From Acinetobacter sp. A47 (lineage in GTDB: Bacteria > Pseudomonadota > Gammaproteobacteria > Pseudomonadales > Moraxellaceae), in the NCBI RefSeq assembly GCF_000805455.1, contig NZ_JSUS01000024.1, positions 23,339 through 87,338 of the forward strand: 64,000 nt of DNA, given 5' to 3'. The position numbers and the translations under genes are program-made. The notes beneath the pieces are model-generated. The model worked only from the letters and a program-made list of their open reading frames with translations, did not search any database and was not told where the DNA came from. Shown in pieces: positions 33,656 through 42,806 of this stretch (positions are counted from its first letter, which is position 1; each line of letters begins with the position of its first letter).

Positions 33656-35059
33656 ATGAAAAAAATGCTTATGGCGCTCAGTCTATCTGGCGCACTCTTG
33701 GGTGGCTCAGCGGTGGTTTGGGCAGAAGATGCTGCTTCAACACCTGTTACTGAACATGCTATCGCAGTCGATACAGCAACTGCATCGACCGAAATTACGG
33801 CCGCACCTGCTCCTGTGGAGGCCGCTCCGGCACCTGCTGCCGAGGCAAAAGTTGATACCGGAGATACGGCATGGGTGCTGGTTTCAACGGCGTTGGTACT
33901 GTTGATGACCATTCCCGGGCTGGCGCTATTCTATGGCGGTATGGTACGTAAGAAAAACGTACTCAGTACCATGATGTTTAGCCTTTCTGCAGCCATTCTT
34001 GTCAGTCTGATCTGGGTTACGGTCGGTTATTCACTGGCATTCTCTGGTTCGGGGGCTTATGTCGGTGATCTCGCTAAAGCCATGCTGAATGGTGTTGCCT
34101 TTGATGCCTTGACGGGCACCATTCCTGAAAGCCTGTTTGTTATTTTCCAAATGACCTTTGCCATCATTACGGTTGCCATTATCAGTGGTTCAATCGCAGA
34201 CCGGATGAAGTATTCTGCATTCATGGCCTTTATTGCAGTGTGGGTGGTACTGGTCTACGCACCGATTACGCACTGGGTCTGGGCAGCAGATGGCTGGTTA
34301 TTCAAGGCTGGTGCTCTGGATTTTGCCGGTGGTACCGTTGTGCATATCAATGCGGGTGTTGCCGGTCTGGTTGCAGCATATATGCTCGGCAAACGTACAG
34401 GGCTTGGCCGTGAATCGATGGCACCGCATAACCTGACTTTAACCGTGATCGGTGCAAGCCTGATCTGGGTTGGCTGGTTTGGCTTTAATGGCGGTAGTGC
34501 TTTGGGCGCAGGTGCCCGTGCCGGTATGGCGATTCTGGTGACACAAGTTGCGGCCGCAGCTGCTGCATTCTCCTGGCTGATCGTTGAGCGTGTGATTCGT
34601 GGTAAAGCTTCTGTACTCGGTGGTGCCTCTGGTGCGGTTGCCGGTCTGGTGGTGATTACTCCTGCTGCCGGTTTTGTGGGCGTGGGTGGCGCGTTAATCA
34701 TGGGTCTGATTGGCGGTGTGGTCTGTTTCTGGGGCATTACTGCATTGAAACGTCTGCTCAAAGCCGATGATGCTCTGGATGCATTCGGTTTACATGCGGT
34801 TGGGGGCATCGTAGGGGCGGTATTGACCGGTATCTTCTATAGCGATGAAATTATCAAGGCAGCCAACGTGGCACTGGCACCCACATTTGCAGGTCAGTTG
34901 TGGGTGCAAATTGAAGGGGTGCTGGCAACCATGGTGTATAGCGCCATTGTGACCTTTATTATTCTTAAAGTGATTGATCTGGTGATCGGAATCCGTGTCA
35001 GCGCTGATGATGAGCGTATGGGGCTTGACCTGAGCCAGCATGGCGAACGTATTGAATAA
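33656..35059 (+). CDS. amtB: Ammonium transporter
   Basis: 467-residue Amt/Rh-family channel. A signal peptide (to about residue 22, Val-Trp-Ala-Glu) and an Ala/Pro-rich periplasmic linker precede 11 membrane segments. Family motifs include Pro-Gly-Leu-Ala-Leu-Phe-Tyr-Gly-Gly-Met-Val (near 81-91), Asp-Phe-Ala-Gly-Gly-Thr-Val-Val-His (near 221-229) and Trp-Phe-Gly-Phe-Asn-Gly-Gly-Ser. The pore histidines sit in the Val-Val-His and Gly-Leu-His-Ala-Val-Gly-Gly segments. It is paired with glnK, which blocks it when nitrogen is sufficient. The linker of about 35 residues is longer than in E. coli AmtB. Confidence 0.96.
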   Translation: MKKMLMALSLSGALLGGSAVVWAEDAASTPVTEHAIAVDTATASTEITAAPAPVEAAPAPAAEAKVDTGDTAWVLVSTALVLLMTIPGLALFYGGMVRKKNVLSTMMFSLSAAILVSLIWVTVGYSLAFSGSGAYVGDLAKAMLNGVAFDALTGTIPESLFVIFQMTFAIITVAIISGSIADRMKYSAFMAFIAVWVVLVYAPITHWVWAADGWLFKAGALDFAGGTVVHINAGVAGLVAAYMLGKRTGLGRESMAPHNLTLTVIGASLIWVGWFGFNGGSALGAGARAGMAILVTQVAAAAAAFSWLIVERVIRGKASVLGGASGAVAGLVVITPAAGFVGVGGALIMGLIGGVVCFWGITALKRLLKADDALDAFGLHAVGGIVGAVLTGIFYSDEIIKAANVALAPTFAGQLWVQIEGVLATMVYSAIVTFIILKVIDLVIGIRVSADDERMGLDLSQHGERIE

Positions 35060-35082
35060 GCAAGTCCGGATTTGAGTTTAAA

Positions 35083-35106
35083 ACAGCCTCACGGGGCTGT
35101 TTTTTT
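35083..35106 (+). terminator. Terminator of glnK-amtB
   Basis: ACAGCC / GGCTGT stem followed by seven Ts. Confidence 0.85.
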
Positions 35107-35183
35107 ATGCCTTGAGGGCACTGGTTCTGCAATTGAAGAAACTTTGCTACACTTAGGCAAAGAGATTAAATAATCGCGCAACT

Positions 35184-35648
35184 ATGCATTGTCCATTTTG
35201 TAACGCCGCTGACAGTAAAGTGATCGACTCCCGTCTGGCTGCCGAAGGCTGCCAGATTCGCCGTCGTCGTGAATGCGTCGTTTGTGGTGAGCGTTTTACA
35301 ACATTTGAAAGTTATGATGTGGTGATGCCACGGGTGATCAAGTCGGATGGTAAAAATGAACCGTTTGATGAGGCAAAATTACGTCGCTCATTGATGCATG
35401 CGTTACAGAAACGTCCGGTGACGCAGGAGCAGATTGAAACGGTACTGAGTGATATCCAGTCGCAGATCCGCCGTCTGGGCGAGCGGGACGTGAAATCCAG
35501 GACCATTGGTGAAATTGTCATGCAGGCCCTGTTTGCACTGGATCATGTTGCCTATGTCCGGTTTGCTTCCGTATATCAGGATTTTCAGGATGTCGATGCA
35601 TTTCGTCACCAGATTGAACAAATGCAACAACGCGAAAACGAGCATTAA
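35184..35648 (+). CDS. nrdR: Transcriptional repressor NrdR
   Basis: 154-residue ribonucleotide-reductase repressor. The N-terminal zinc ribbon has Cys-Pro-Phe-Cys (residues 3-6) and [12 protein letters not shown] (31-42), followed by an ATP-cone domain (about 49-139: [11 protein letters not shown]). It senses ATP/dATP and represses nrd genes by binding NrdR boxes. The stop lies 12 bp before ribD. Confidence 0.96.
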   Translation: MHCPFCNAADSKVIDSRLAAEGCQIRRRRECVVCGERFTTFESYDVVMPRVIKSDGKNEPFDEAKLRRSLMHALQKRPVTQEQIETVLSDIQSQIRRLGERDVKSRTIGEIVMQALFALDHVAYVRFASVYQDFQDVDAFRHQIEQMQQRENEH

Positions 35649-35660
35649 ATTAGAGAAAAC

Positions 35661-36761
35661 ATGTCTGAGCCAACCCGAGATCACCTGTCTGAACACCAGC
35701 ACTGGATGCTAAAAGCCATTGCGCTGGCGCGACTGGGGCAATATTCCACCAGACCCAATCCGAATGTGGGGTGTGTCATTGTCAAAGATGGCCAACTGAT
35801 CGGGGAAGGCTATCATCCTCAAGCAGGCCAGCCCCATGCAGAAGTGTTTGCCCTGCGTCAGGCGGGTGATAATGCCAAGGATGCAACCGCTTATGTGACC
35901 CTGGAGCCTTGTGCCCATTATGGTCGAACGCCACCTTGTGCCGAAGCACTGGTCAAAGCGCAGGTCAAGAAGGTAGTGGTGGCCTGTTCAGACCCCAATC
36001 CGCTGGTGGCAGGCAAGGGCGTGCAGATCTTGCAGCAGGCAGGCATCGAGGTTGAAACCGGAATATGTATGGATGAGGCAAAAGGCCTTAACCGGGGCTT
36101 TTTAAAGGCGATGGCGACCGGCCTGCCTTATGTCCGCCTAAAGGTTGCCTCAAGTCTTGATGGGCGTACCGCCATGGCTTCGGGTGAATCCAAATGGATT
36201 ACCGGGACAGCGGCGCGACAGGATGTCCAGCATTGGCGTGCCATTTCCGGGGCCGTGATCACCGGCATCCAGACGGTATTGGCAGATGACTGCGAGTTGA
36301 ATGTACGTCATCTGGACGGAGTTGATCTTGCCAGCGTGGTCCAGCCAAAACGGATCGTGCTGGATCGTCAGGGACAACTGCCGTTGTCTGCCAGGATATT
36401 GCAAAAACCTGAAACCGTGATGGTGATGACACCATTTCGTCAAGAACTTGCCGATTTAGGCGTGATACAATTGGCGCCGCAACCTTTAAATCAGTTATTG
36501 CCGACCTTAGCTCAACAATATCAAATTTATGATGTATTGGTTGAGGCAGGTGCAACCTTGTCTACTGCCTTTTTACAACAAGGTCTGGTGGACGAAATGA
36601 TTAGTTATGTTGCGCCCACTTTACTTGGTCAATCTGCCCGGGCGATGTTCAATGCTGAATTGAGCACCATGGCAGAACAGCTACGGTTTGAGTTGGTCGA
36701 TGTAACCCGACTTGGGCAAGATATTCGCCTGAGATTGCTCCCTACCCAAGAGTTGATATGA
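35661..36761 (+). CDS. ribD: Riboflavin biosynthesis deaminase-reductase RibD
   Basis: 366-residue bifunctional enzyme of riboflavin synthesis. The N-terminal cytidine-deaminase-like domain has His-Ala-Glu-Val and Pro-Cys-Ala-His-Tyr-Gly-Arg-Thr-Pro-Pro-Cys, giving the zinc site. The C-terminal DHFR-like reductase domain starts near residue 150 (Arg-Leu-Lys-Val-Ala-Ser-Ser-Leu-Asp-Gly-Arg-Thr-Ala). Length is normal. It follows nrdR by 12 bp, and its stop overlaps the methyltransferase start (ATGA). Confidence 0.96.
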   Translation: MSEPTRDHLSEHQHWMLKAIALARLGQYSTRPNPNVGCVIVKDGQLIGEGYHPQAGQPHAEVFALRQAGDNAKDATAYVTLEPCAHYGRTPPCAEALVKAQVKKVVVACSDPNPLVAGKGVQILQQAGIEVETGICMDEAKGLNRGFLKAMATGLPYVRLKVASSLDGRTAMASGESKWITGTAARQDVQHWRAISGAVITGIQTVLADDCELNVRHLDGVDLASVVQPKRIVLDRQGQLPLSARILQKPETVMVMTPFRQELADLGVIQLAPQPLNQLLPTLAQQYQIYDVLVEAGATLSTAFLQQGLVDEMISYVAPTLLGQSARAMFNAELSTMAEQLRFELVDVTRLGQDIRLRLLPTQELI

Positions 36762-38050
36762 ATCCAGAACCATCGGTTTATCACAAACGTCGTCATGCGG
36801 CCCGTACGACTGACGAATATCTTTTTCATCAGTTAGTTCCCTATCTGGGCAACAAGCGCCGCCTGCTGCATCTGATTTTGGAAGCGCTTGAGATTACAGG
36901 CACGCTCAATAGCAAGAAAAAGAACCCACCGATTTTTGCGGATTTCTTTGCGGGCAGCGGGGTGGTTTCACGTCTGGCCCGGCAAAATGGCTATCGTGTG
37001 ATTGCCAACGACTGGGAACCCTATAGCCATGCGCTGAATCATGCCATTTTGGCATGTGTCGATGCCCCTGCATTTAAAGAACTGGGAGGCTATCAAAAAG
37101 CGATTGACTATCTGAACCGCTTGCCTGAAGTCAAAGGCTGGGTCACGCATAACCTGTGTCCGCGCAATGATGATGTCTATGATCCTGCACGTGACCGGCT
37201 GTTCTTTAAACGCCGTAACGGCATGCGCATTGATGCCATTCGCCAGCAGATTGCAACCTGGCAGGCACAAGGTGCAATCAATGATGTTGAAATGAGTGCA
37301 TTACTGGCGCCGTTACTGTATTCCGCCAGTTTTGTCAGCAATACCAGCGGGGTTTTTAAGAGCTTCCATCAAGGTTGGGGCGGACGTACCCAAACCGCGC
37401 TGGAACGGATTGAATCATTATTATGGCTGACACCGAGCCGGTTCTGTGAAATGGGCGATCCTAAACGTCCGGCTGCTGAAATGTGGTGTGTCGATGCCCA
37501 GCATCTTGCCAACCAGATGAGCGGGTTTGAAGTTGATGTGGCCTATCTTGATCCTCCTTATAACCAGCATGCCTATAGCAGCAATTATCATGTGCTGAAT
37601 GCATTGACCTTATGGGATCAGGTCGATTTGCCTTCACCAGATACCAAGGGCTTTAAAAGCGGTATTGATCGGGCCTGGCGTAAGGAGAGGCCAAGTCCTT
37701 ATAACTCTTCCAAGCATGCCAAAGAAGCGTATGAGACCTTACTGCACACCATCAATGCACGTTATATTCTGACCAGTTACTCAACCGATGGAAATATCGA
37801 ACCAAAAGATTTGCTAACAGCCAATCTGAAACGGGGTAAAGTGACCTTACTGACTCAGGATGTGCCGCGTTACCGCGTCAGCAAGCAACGTCAGTCTGAG
37901 CGGGCACGTGTACTCGAATTTATCGTGATTACCGATACGCACGCCAAGTCTGGCCCGCCTTTGCGGCAACTGCTTGGCCAGCTCTACCACTTTGCCGAAC
38001 TGGGCGGAGTCGATACCACTGGTAACAGTACCCAGCTGGCTCTCTGGTAA
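36758..38050 (+). CDS. Orphan D12-class DNA adenine methyltransferase
   Basis: 430-residue N6-adenine DNA methyltransferase. The N-terminal Pro-Tyr-Leu-Gly-Asn-Lys-Arg-Arg-Leu-Leu and the SAM-binding Phe-Ala-Gly-Ser-Gly-Val-Val-Ser (residues 64-71) are followed by the catalytic Tyr-Leu-Asp-Pro-Pro-Tyr-Asn near residue 265. It is longer than Dam (about 280), with an insert between the motifs. No restriction enzyme gene is adjacent. The 4-bp overlap with ribD implies co-expression with nrdR-ribD. It may be an epigenetic or repair-type host enzyme; the target sequence cannot be read from the gene. Confidence 0.85.
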   Translation: MNPEPSVYHKRRHAARTTDEYLFHQLVPYLGNKRRLLHLILEALEITGTLNSKKKNPPIFADFFAGSGVVSRLARQNGYRVIANDWEPYSHALNHAILACVDAPAFKELGGYQKAIDYLNRLPEVKGWVTHNLCPRNDDVYDPARDRLFFKRRNGMRIDAIRQQIATWQAQGAINDVEMSALLAPLLYSASFVSNTSGVFKSFHQGWGGRTQTALERIESLLWLTPSRFCEMGDPKRPAAEMWCVDAQHLANQMSGFEVDVAYLDPPYNQHAYSSNYHVLNALTLWDQVDLPSPDTKGFKSGIDRAWRKERPSPYNSSKHAKEAYETLLHTINARYILTSYSTDGNIEPKDLLTANLKRGKVTLLTQDVPRYRVSKQRQSERARVLEFIVITDTHAKSGPPLRQLLGQLYHFAELGGVDTTGNSTQLALW

Positions 38051-38059
38051 GTTGTTCGT

Positions 38060-38091
38060 AACACCACTTTAGTCGTTAAAGTGGTGTTTTT
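38060..38091 (+). terminator. Terminator after the methyltransferase gene
   Basis: AACACCACTTT / AAAGTGGTGTT stem, 7-nt loop, then Ts. Confidence 0.85.
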
Positions 38092-38439
38092 GTATCCGGA
38101 ATCTTTGCTAAATCGGATAATTAGATAAACCAAATCGGTTTGTATGATAAGTCCATGTTTTTATGGTAAATATCTGGTATTTTTCAGGCAGGTGAGGGGA
38201 TATTTGATGCGAATAAGGCCTGATCCTATTTGTTTTGTAAAATTTAGTAAAAACAATCTATTATAATAAGTTTCTGGCGTTTTTTTCTTCATTTTATATA
38301 TAAATTTCCTGCTAAGAATCTTTTGATCAATCGTTTAAAAAATTACCAAACCATATTGACCCTTTTTAAAAATAACTATAGTTTGCCGAGCTTGATTTAG
38401 GGTCTTGCCTATTGCTAGCGATGACCAGGAGAGGTTGTT
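38092..38439. other. Intergenic region before aquaporin gene
   Basis: About 350 bp, AT-rich, with no supported gene. It presumably carries the aquaporin promoter; no convincing -35/-10 pair stands out. AGGAGAGG lies just before the ATG at 38440. Confidence 0.5.
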
Positions 38440-39279
38440 ATGAGTCGCTCGGAACCCACCTTATTGGGGCAATGTGTAGCCGAATTTTTTGCTACCGCAA
38501 TTTTTTTATCATTTGGTATTGGCGTGGTGGCTGCACTGAAGCTTGCAGGTGCAAGTCTAGGTTTGTGGGAAATCAGTATTGTATGGGGCCTCGCGGTTGC
38601 CTTGGCCGTTTATTTGTCTGCGGGCATTTCCGGGGCACATCTCAATCCTGCCGTGACCATTGCCCTGGCATTGTTTGCCGGTTTTGAGAAGCGTAAAGTT
38701 CCTTTTTATATCATTGCACAGGTAGCCGGCGCTGCGACAGGTGCACTGCTGGTCTATGGCCTGTATAGCAATCTGTTTCTAGATTATGAACAGACCCATC
38801 ATATGGTACGTGGCAGTGTCGAGAGTCTGGAACTGGCAGGGATTTTCTCAACTTATCCCCATCATTTGCTATCGATCGGACAGGCGTTCATGGTCGAGAT
38901 GTTCATTACCATGTTGCTCCTGTGGTTGATCATGGCGATTGGGGATGACAGCAATGGCTTGCCGCGTGGTGCCTTGGCGCCGGTTCTGGTGGGTTTGCTG
39001 GTAGCTGTGATTGGTGCTTCTTTTGGCCCGTTAACCGGCTTTGCCATGAACCCGGCGCGTGATTTAGGGCCGAAAATTGTCGCTTATTTTTCAGGATGGG
39101 GTCCTGTCGCTTTTACCGGTGGCCGTGATATTCCTTATTTTATTGTTCCGATCATTGCACCCGTCGTTGGTGCGTGTCTGGGGGTACTGGGTTATAAATT
39201 ATTCTTTAGCTACTTCCTGATCAAAACCCAGGTGGCAGCCAAAGATACGGCAGATCAGCAAGTCTCTGAAATGCAATAG
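38440..39279 (+). CDS. MIP-family aquaporin / glycerol channel
   Basis: 279-residue major intrinsic protein with six membrane segments and two half-helices. The first NPA box is in Gly-Ala-His-Leu-Asn-Pro-Ala-Val-Thr-Ile-Ala and the second in Gly-Phe-Ala-Met-Asn-Pro-Ala-Arg-Asp-Leu-Gly-Pro. The Asp after the second NPA-Arg (Asn-Pro-Ala-Arg-Asp) is typical of glycerol facilitators (GlpF), so polyol passage is more likely than water only. No glpK is adjacent. A strong ribosome-binding site precedes the start. Confidence 0.9.
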   Translation: MSRSEPTLLGQCVAEFFATAIFLSFGIGVVAALKLAGASLGLWEISIVWGLAVALAVYLSAGISGAHLNPAVTIALALFAGFEKRKVPFYIIAQVAGAATGALLVYGLYSNLFLDYEQTHHMVRGSVESLELAGIFSTYPHHLLSIGQAFMVEMFITMLLLWLIMAIGDDSNGLPRGALAPVLVGLLVAVIGASFGPLTGFAMNPARDLGPKIVAYFSGWGPVAFTGGRDIPYFIVPIIAPVVGACLGVLGYKLFFSYFLIKTQVAAKDTADQQVSEMQ

Positions 39280-39306
39280 ATGCATGATCTCATGCATGTG
39301 GGAAAC

Positions 39307-39332
39307 AGGGCGGTCATTTGACGGCCCTTTTT
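39307..39332 (+). terminator. Terminator after aquaporin gene
   Basis: AGGGCGGTCA / TGACGGCCCT imperfect stem followed by TTTTTGTTTT. Confidence 0.75.
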
Positions 39333-39439
39333 GTTTTGCCGGTATTTGAAGGGCGCATGCCTTGTTATCTGTAGCCCTTTGATTTAAGGTATCTGTTTTA
39401 CCGTGGCATTTACTGCAATAAAGGTAGGTTGGAAGTCCC

Positions 39440-40099
39440 ATGTTTACAGGCATTATTGAAAGTTTAGGTAAGGTTGAGAGCTTGCAAAGTGTAGGCGGTG
39501 ATGTGCGTCTGCGTATCCAGACTGATCTGGATATGTCTGATGTCCATCTGGGAGATTCGATTGCCACCAACGGGATTTGCCTGACCGTGATTGAGTGGGG
39601 TGAAAACTGGTATGCGGCCGATGTTTCGCGAGAAAGTCTTAACCGGACCACGCTGGGACAATGGAAAGTCGGACAGCCTGTCAATGTAGAAAAAGCCATG
39701 CTGCCTACCACGCGTTTTGGTGGGCATATTGTCAGTGGACATGTTGATGGCCTGGGCGAGATTACCCTGGTGCGTGAAGATGCACGTTCTTTATATTTTG
39801 AAGTGACAGCGCCAGTTGAGCTGGCCAAGTATCTGGCAGAAAAAGGCTCGGTCACCGTCGATGGCATTAGTCTGACCATTAACCATTTACGTGGCAACAT
39901 CCTGAGTCTGAACCTGATTCCACATACGGCTGAACGTACCAATATTGGAACCTGGCAGGTGGGAACCAAGGTCAATCTGGAAGTGGATGTACTGGCACGT
40001 TATATCGAGCGTCTGTTGCTCGGCGACAAAGCCGCTGAACAAAAAACCGAATCAAAGATCAGTATGGCCTTTTTAGCTGAAAACGGTTTCTTGAAATAA
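39440..40099 (+). CDS. ribE: Riboflavin synthase alpha subunit
   Basis: 219-residue riboflavin synthase, which converts two lumazine molecules to riboflavin. Two duplicated lumazine-binding domains are visible. The first starts Met-Phe-Thr-Gly-Ile-Ile-Glu-Ser-Leu-Gly; each has a Ser/Thr-Val-x-Gly-Ile-x-Leu-Thr type motif (Ile-Ala-Thr-Asn-Gly-Ile-Cys-Leu-Thr near 41-49; Val-Thr-Val-Asp-Gly-Ile-Ser-Leu-Thr near 138-146). It is separated from ribD by the methyltransferase and aquaporin genes. No FMN riboswitch is seen upstream. Confidence 0.96.
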   Translation: MFTGIIESLGKVESLQSVGGDVRLRIQTDLDMSDVHLGDSIATNGICLTVIEWGENWYAADVSRESLNRTTLGQWKVGQPVNVEKAMLPTTRFGGHIVSGHVDGLGEITLVREDARSLYFEVTAPVELAKYLAEKGSVTVDGISLTINHLRGNILSLNLIPHTAERTNIGTWQVGTKVNLEVDVLARYIERLLLGDKAAEQKTESKISMAFLAENGFLK

Positions 40100-40112
40100 A
40101 CGCGCAAGTATC

Positions 40113-40140
40113 AAAAAGCCCAGTTCAAACTGGGCTTTTT
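40113..40140. terminator. Bidirectional terminator after ribE
   Basis: AAAAAGCCCAGTT / AACTGGGCTTTTT symmetrical stem serving ribE and the convergent coiled-coil gene. Confidence 0.88.
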
Positions 40141-40142
40141 TA

Positions 40143-40769
40143 TTATTTATCTTCTGAAAATTCACTATTTTTCAGGATGTAAGCTATTTCATCCTGCGCC
40201 ACGGCATGCAGTTTGGCGCGGAACACGGTCACCGCCTGTTCAATCAGTTCTTCTGCTTCCAGTTCAAGACGGACACGGACACTTTCCAGTTCAGACAGGA
40301 TATCCTGATCATCAATGCTCAGGCGCTGGCCGCGGGCATAATCAATGCTTGGCTGTTCCGGATTGGCCTGATAGCGCTCGGTCTGTTGTGCAATTTCCTG
40401 ATCGATATGGTTGCGTAAAGCCTGCAGATTTTCGGTTTGCTGTTCAAACTGACGCGCTTCATCGGCTTGTAACTGGGCGGCATAGGCAGCTTCGGCTGCA
40501 CGTTTTTGTTCCAGTGCCTTTTCTAAAGCCTGCTGTTTACGGAGACGTGCCTGTTCCAGCAACTCTGCCTTCAAGTCGGCATAAGCTTGTTCAATGCGTT
40601 GCTGGGAACGTTGTTGGGCCGCTTCCTCCAGCTGTGTCCAGTTCTGGATCGAGGTTTGTGGCAATAACAGATCACAGATACGTGCCAAATCTTCCTGATA
40701 GGTCTGACGAACCGCTTCAGGTGCATTTAACCAACGTTTTTTAAAGTCCTGACCTACATTTAATGCCAC
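40143..40769 (-). CDS. Hypothetical coiled-coil protein
   Basis: 208 residues, not recognised. It is Gln/Glu/Ala-rich and nearly all helical. A long predicted coiled coil runs from about residue 45 to 135 (repeated Glu-Gln-Ala, Gln-Gln-Ala-Leu-Glu-Lys-Ala) and a second helical segment from about 150 to 195. There are no signal peptide, membrane segment or cysteines. It is 35 bp downstream of holC on the same strand. Possibly a conserved host protein of structural or adaptor type; no function assigned. Confidence 0.65.
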   Translation of the reverse strand: MALNVGQDFKKRWLNAPEAVRQTYQEDLARICDLLLPQTSIQNWTQLEEAAQQRSQQRIEQAYADLKAELLEQARLRKQQALEKALEQKRAAEAAYAAQLQADEARQFEQQTENLQALRNHIDQEIAQQTERYQANPEQPSIDYARGQRLSIDDQDILSELESVRVRLELEAEELIEQAVTVFRAKLHAVAQDEIAYILKNSEFSEDK

Positions 40770-40804
40770 AAGACACTCCTCAAATAATGTTCTTGATTAC
40801 CGAT

Positions 40805-41212
40805 TTATAATTTAAATGTTCGTGGCTCTATGCCCAACCGCCGATACATTTTAAATTTTTCCCGCCCGAGCTGTTTTGCAGTTTCATTATTTTCAACAAT
40901 TTCGATAATGTGGCGAAAATCCTGAGTTTGTTCAAGTGCATGATTGTTAAAATTAAACACGATCCAGTCACTCGAAGGGGGCAACTCTTTTGAAATACAT
41001 ACCGGACTATGCGGCTGGTCGATGCCATGGGCAATAAAACTTTTTGGATCAAAGCTCCACAGCATGTCGTCCAGCTCGTGCTGCAACTCCGGATCAGCAC
41101 AGTACCACCAGATTTGCGGATGCTGATTCAGAATCTTGCGACATAAACGGCAAGCACTTTCGACTTGCCGTTCCTGACTATTTTCAAACAGATAAAAACT
41201 GATTTTAGCCAT
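40805..41212 (-). CDS. holC: DNA polymerase III chi subunit
   Basis: 135-residue HolC, which links the clamp loader (via psi) to single-strand binding protein. The start Met-Ala-Lys-Ile-Ser-Phe-Tyr-Leu at 41212 is chosen over an upstream ATG at 41224. Diagnostic segments are Tyr-Leu-Phe-Glu-Asn-Ser, Ala-Cys-Arg-Leu-Cys-Arg-Lys, and the central Asp-x-x-Leu-Trp-Ser-Phe-Asp-Pro-Lys-Ser-Phe-Ile-Ala-His. It overlaps the end of pepA by 8 bp, the usual pepA-holC pair. Confidence 0.92.
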   Translation of the reverse strand: MAKISFYLFENSQERQVESACRLCRKILNQHPQIWWYCADPELQHELDDMLWSFDPKSFIAHGIDQPHSPVCISKELPPSSDWIVFNFNNHALEQTQDFRHIIEIVENNETAKQLGREKFKMYRRLGIEPRTFKL

Positions 41213-42653
41213 TCGCTTGAACACGGTTTGCCAGGAATTGCATCAGTAATGGAACCGGACGTCCAGTTGCACCTTTTGCAGCGCCAGATAACCAGGCTGT
41301 TCCTGCAACATCAAGATGGGCCCAGCGGTAATCACGGGTGAAGCGTTCCAGGAAGCAGGCTGCTGTAATGGCACCACCGTGTGGCCCGCCAATATTGGCA
41401 ATATCGGCAAACGGCGAGTCAAGAAGTTCCTGGTATTCTTCCATGACCGGCATACGCCAGACACGGTCAAGCGACTGTTCACCGGCCTGTAGCAGGTCCT
41501 GAGCCAGCTCATCATCTGGAGTGAATAAACCGCTGACGACCTTGCCAAGCGCAACCACACAGGCGCCGGTCAGGGTGGCAATATCAATCACAAGGGCAGG
41601 GTTAAAACGCTTGATATAGGTCAGGGTATCACATAATACCAACCGGCCTTCTGCATCGGTATTCAGGATTTCGACTGTCTGGCCACTCATGGTGGTGACA
41701 ATATCGCCGGGACGGGTGGCGTGACCGGATGGCATGTTTTCAGCTGCGGCAATTGCTCCGACCACATGGATGGGCAGTCGGGCTTCACAGAGCGCCTGAA
41801 TGGTACCAAGCACCGAAGCGGCGCCACACATATCAAATTTCATTTCATCCATGCCCAAGCCCGGTTTCAATGAAATGCCGCCTGTATCAAAGGTCACGCC
41901 TTTACCGACCAGAACCACAGGAGCCTGTTGCATTTGGGCATTGTATTCAAGGGTGACAATACGGCCCGGACGTTCCGAACCTTTGCTCACGGCAAGGAAA
42001 GCATACATGCCCAGATCAGCCATTTGCTGTTCATCCAGCACTGTCACCTTGAGCAGGTCAGGGTACTGTGCAGCAAGGGCAAGTGCCTGATCTGCCAGAT
42101 ATTCAGGGAAACAGATATTACCCGGGCGGTTACCCAGATCACGGGCATAATTCTGGCCTGACTGGACGGCCTGAAGCAGTTTTAACTGGGCTTCATCCAG
42201 GGTGGTCTGGCGGGCAATCAGGTGAATGGTGTCTAATACAAACTCATTCTTTTTTGACTTGAATTCGTCATAGCCATACGCCGCCTGGGTCAGGCTCAGG
42301 ACAAACAGGGCATGCAGGTCTGCTGGCAGGGCGGAAAGATCAACACTAATTTGTTTAAATTTATTTTGTGATGATTTGATAATGCTTTGTGCAAGTTTTG
42401 CTAATTTTGTCGCTTTTAACTCGTCAGTTTTGCCCAGTCCCAATAACTGGGTGTTGGCCTGTACTGCAACACTGGCAAGCAGCGGCAGCTGGTCATTAAA
42501 AGCTGCTTTATATTGGGTAGCATTGATGATGTTATCTAGATGGTTGATTTGATAGCTATTTAAGTTCTGTTGTAATTGTTCTGAGTCAACCAAAATCCAC
42601 AAAGATTCGCTAGACGCCTGTGTCGGGAATGCGTTTTGAAGTGTAAATTTCAT
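41205..42653 (-). CDS. pepA: Leucyl aminopeptidase PepA
   Basis: 482-residue M17 aminopeptidase, starting at the ATG at 42653 (Met-Lys-Phe-Thr-Leu). The two-metal site is seen in Val-Gly-Lys-Gly-Val-Thr-Phe-Asp-Thr-Gly-Gly-Ile and the family signature Asn-Thr-Asp-Ala-Glu-Gly-Arg-Leu-Val-Leu (near 340-349). It removes N-terminal residues from peptides and in relatives also binds DNA. It is divergent from lptF, and this arrangement (lptF-lptG facing pepA-holC) is conserved in gamma-proteobacteria. Confidence 0.95.
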   Translation of the reverse strand: MKFTLQNAFPTQASSESLWILVDSEQLQQNLNSYQINHLDNIINATQYKAAFNDQLPLLASVAVQANTQLLGLGKTDELKATKLAKLAQSIIKSSQNKFKQISVDLSALPADLHALFVLSLTQAAYGYDEFKSKKNEFVLDTIHLIARQTTLDEAQLKLLQAVQSGQNYARDLGNRPGNICFPEYLADQALALAAQYPDLLKVTVLDEQQMADLGMYAFLAVSKGSERPGRIVTLEYNAQMQQAPVVLVGKGVTFDTGGISLKPGLGMDEMKFDMCGAASVLGTIQALCEARLPIHVVGAIAAAENMPSGHATRPGDIVTTMSGQTVEILNTDAEGRLVLCDTLTYIKRFNPALVIDIATLTGACVVALGKVVSGLFTPDDELAQDLLQAGEQSLDRVWRMPVMEEYQELLDSPFADIANIGGPHGGAITAACFLERFTRDYRWAHLDVAGTAWLSGAAKGATGRPVPLLMQFLANRVQANG

Positions 42654-42806
42654 TGTTTGTATAGAACCTAATGAGTAAAAAAGAAAGACCAGTCCATTAA
42701 ACACTTTCAGATATGAGGTTGCAATCCGCAACAAGCGATAGGTTTTATATTTTTAACATTCGGGTAAACTAGCGTTACCTTCAATTGGTCTTTTGGAAGT
42801 ATTACT

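Noticed and set aside
34255..34809. Long antisense frame inside amtB
   Set aside because: Shadow frame of a GC-rich membrane gene, with Ala/Pro/Thr-rich low-complexity product and no start signals.
39333..39439. FMN riboswitch before ribE
   Set aside because: No conserved FMN-aptamer segments could be seen in the short leader.
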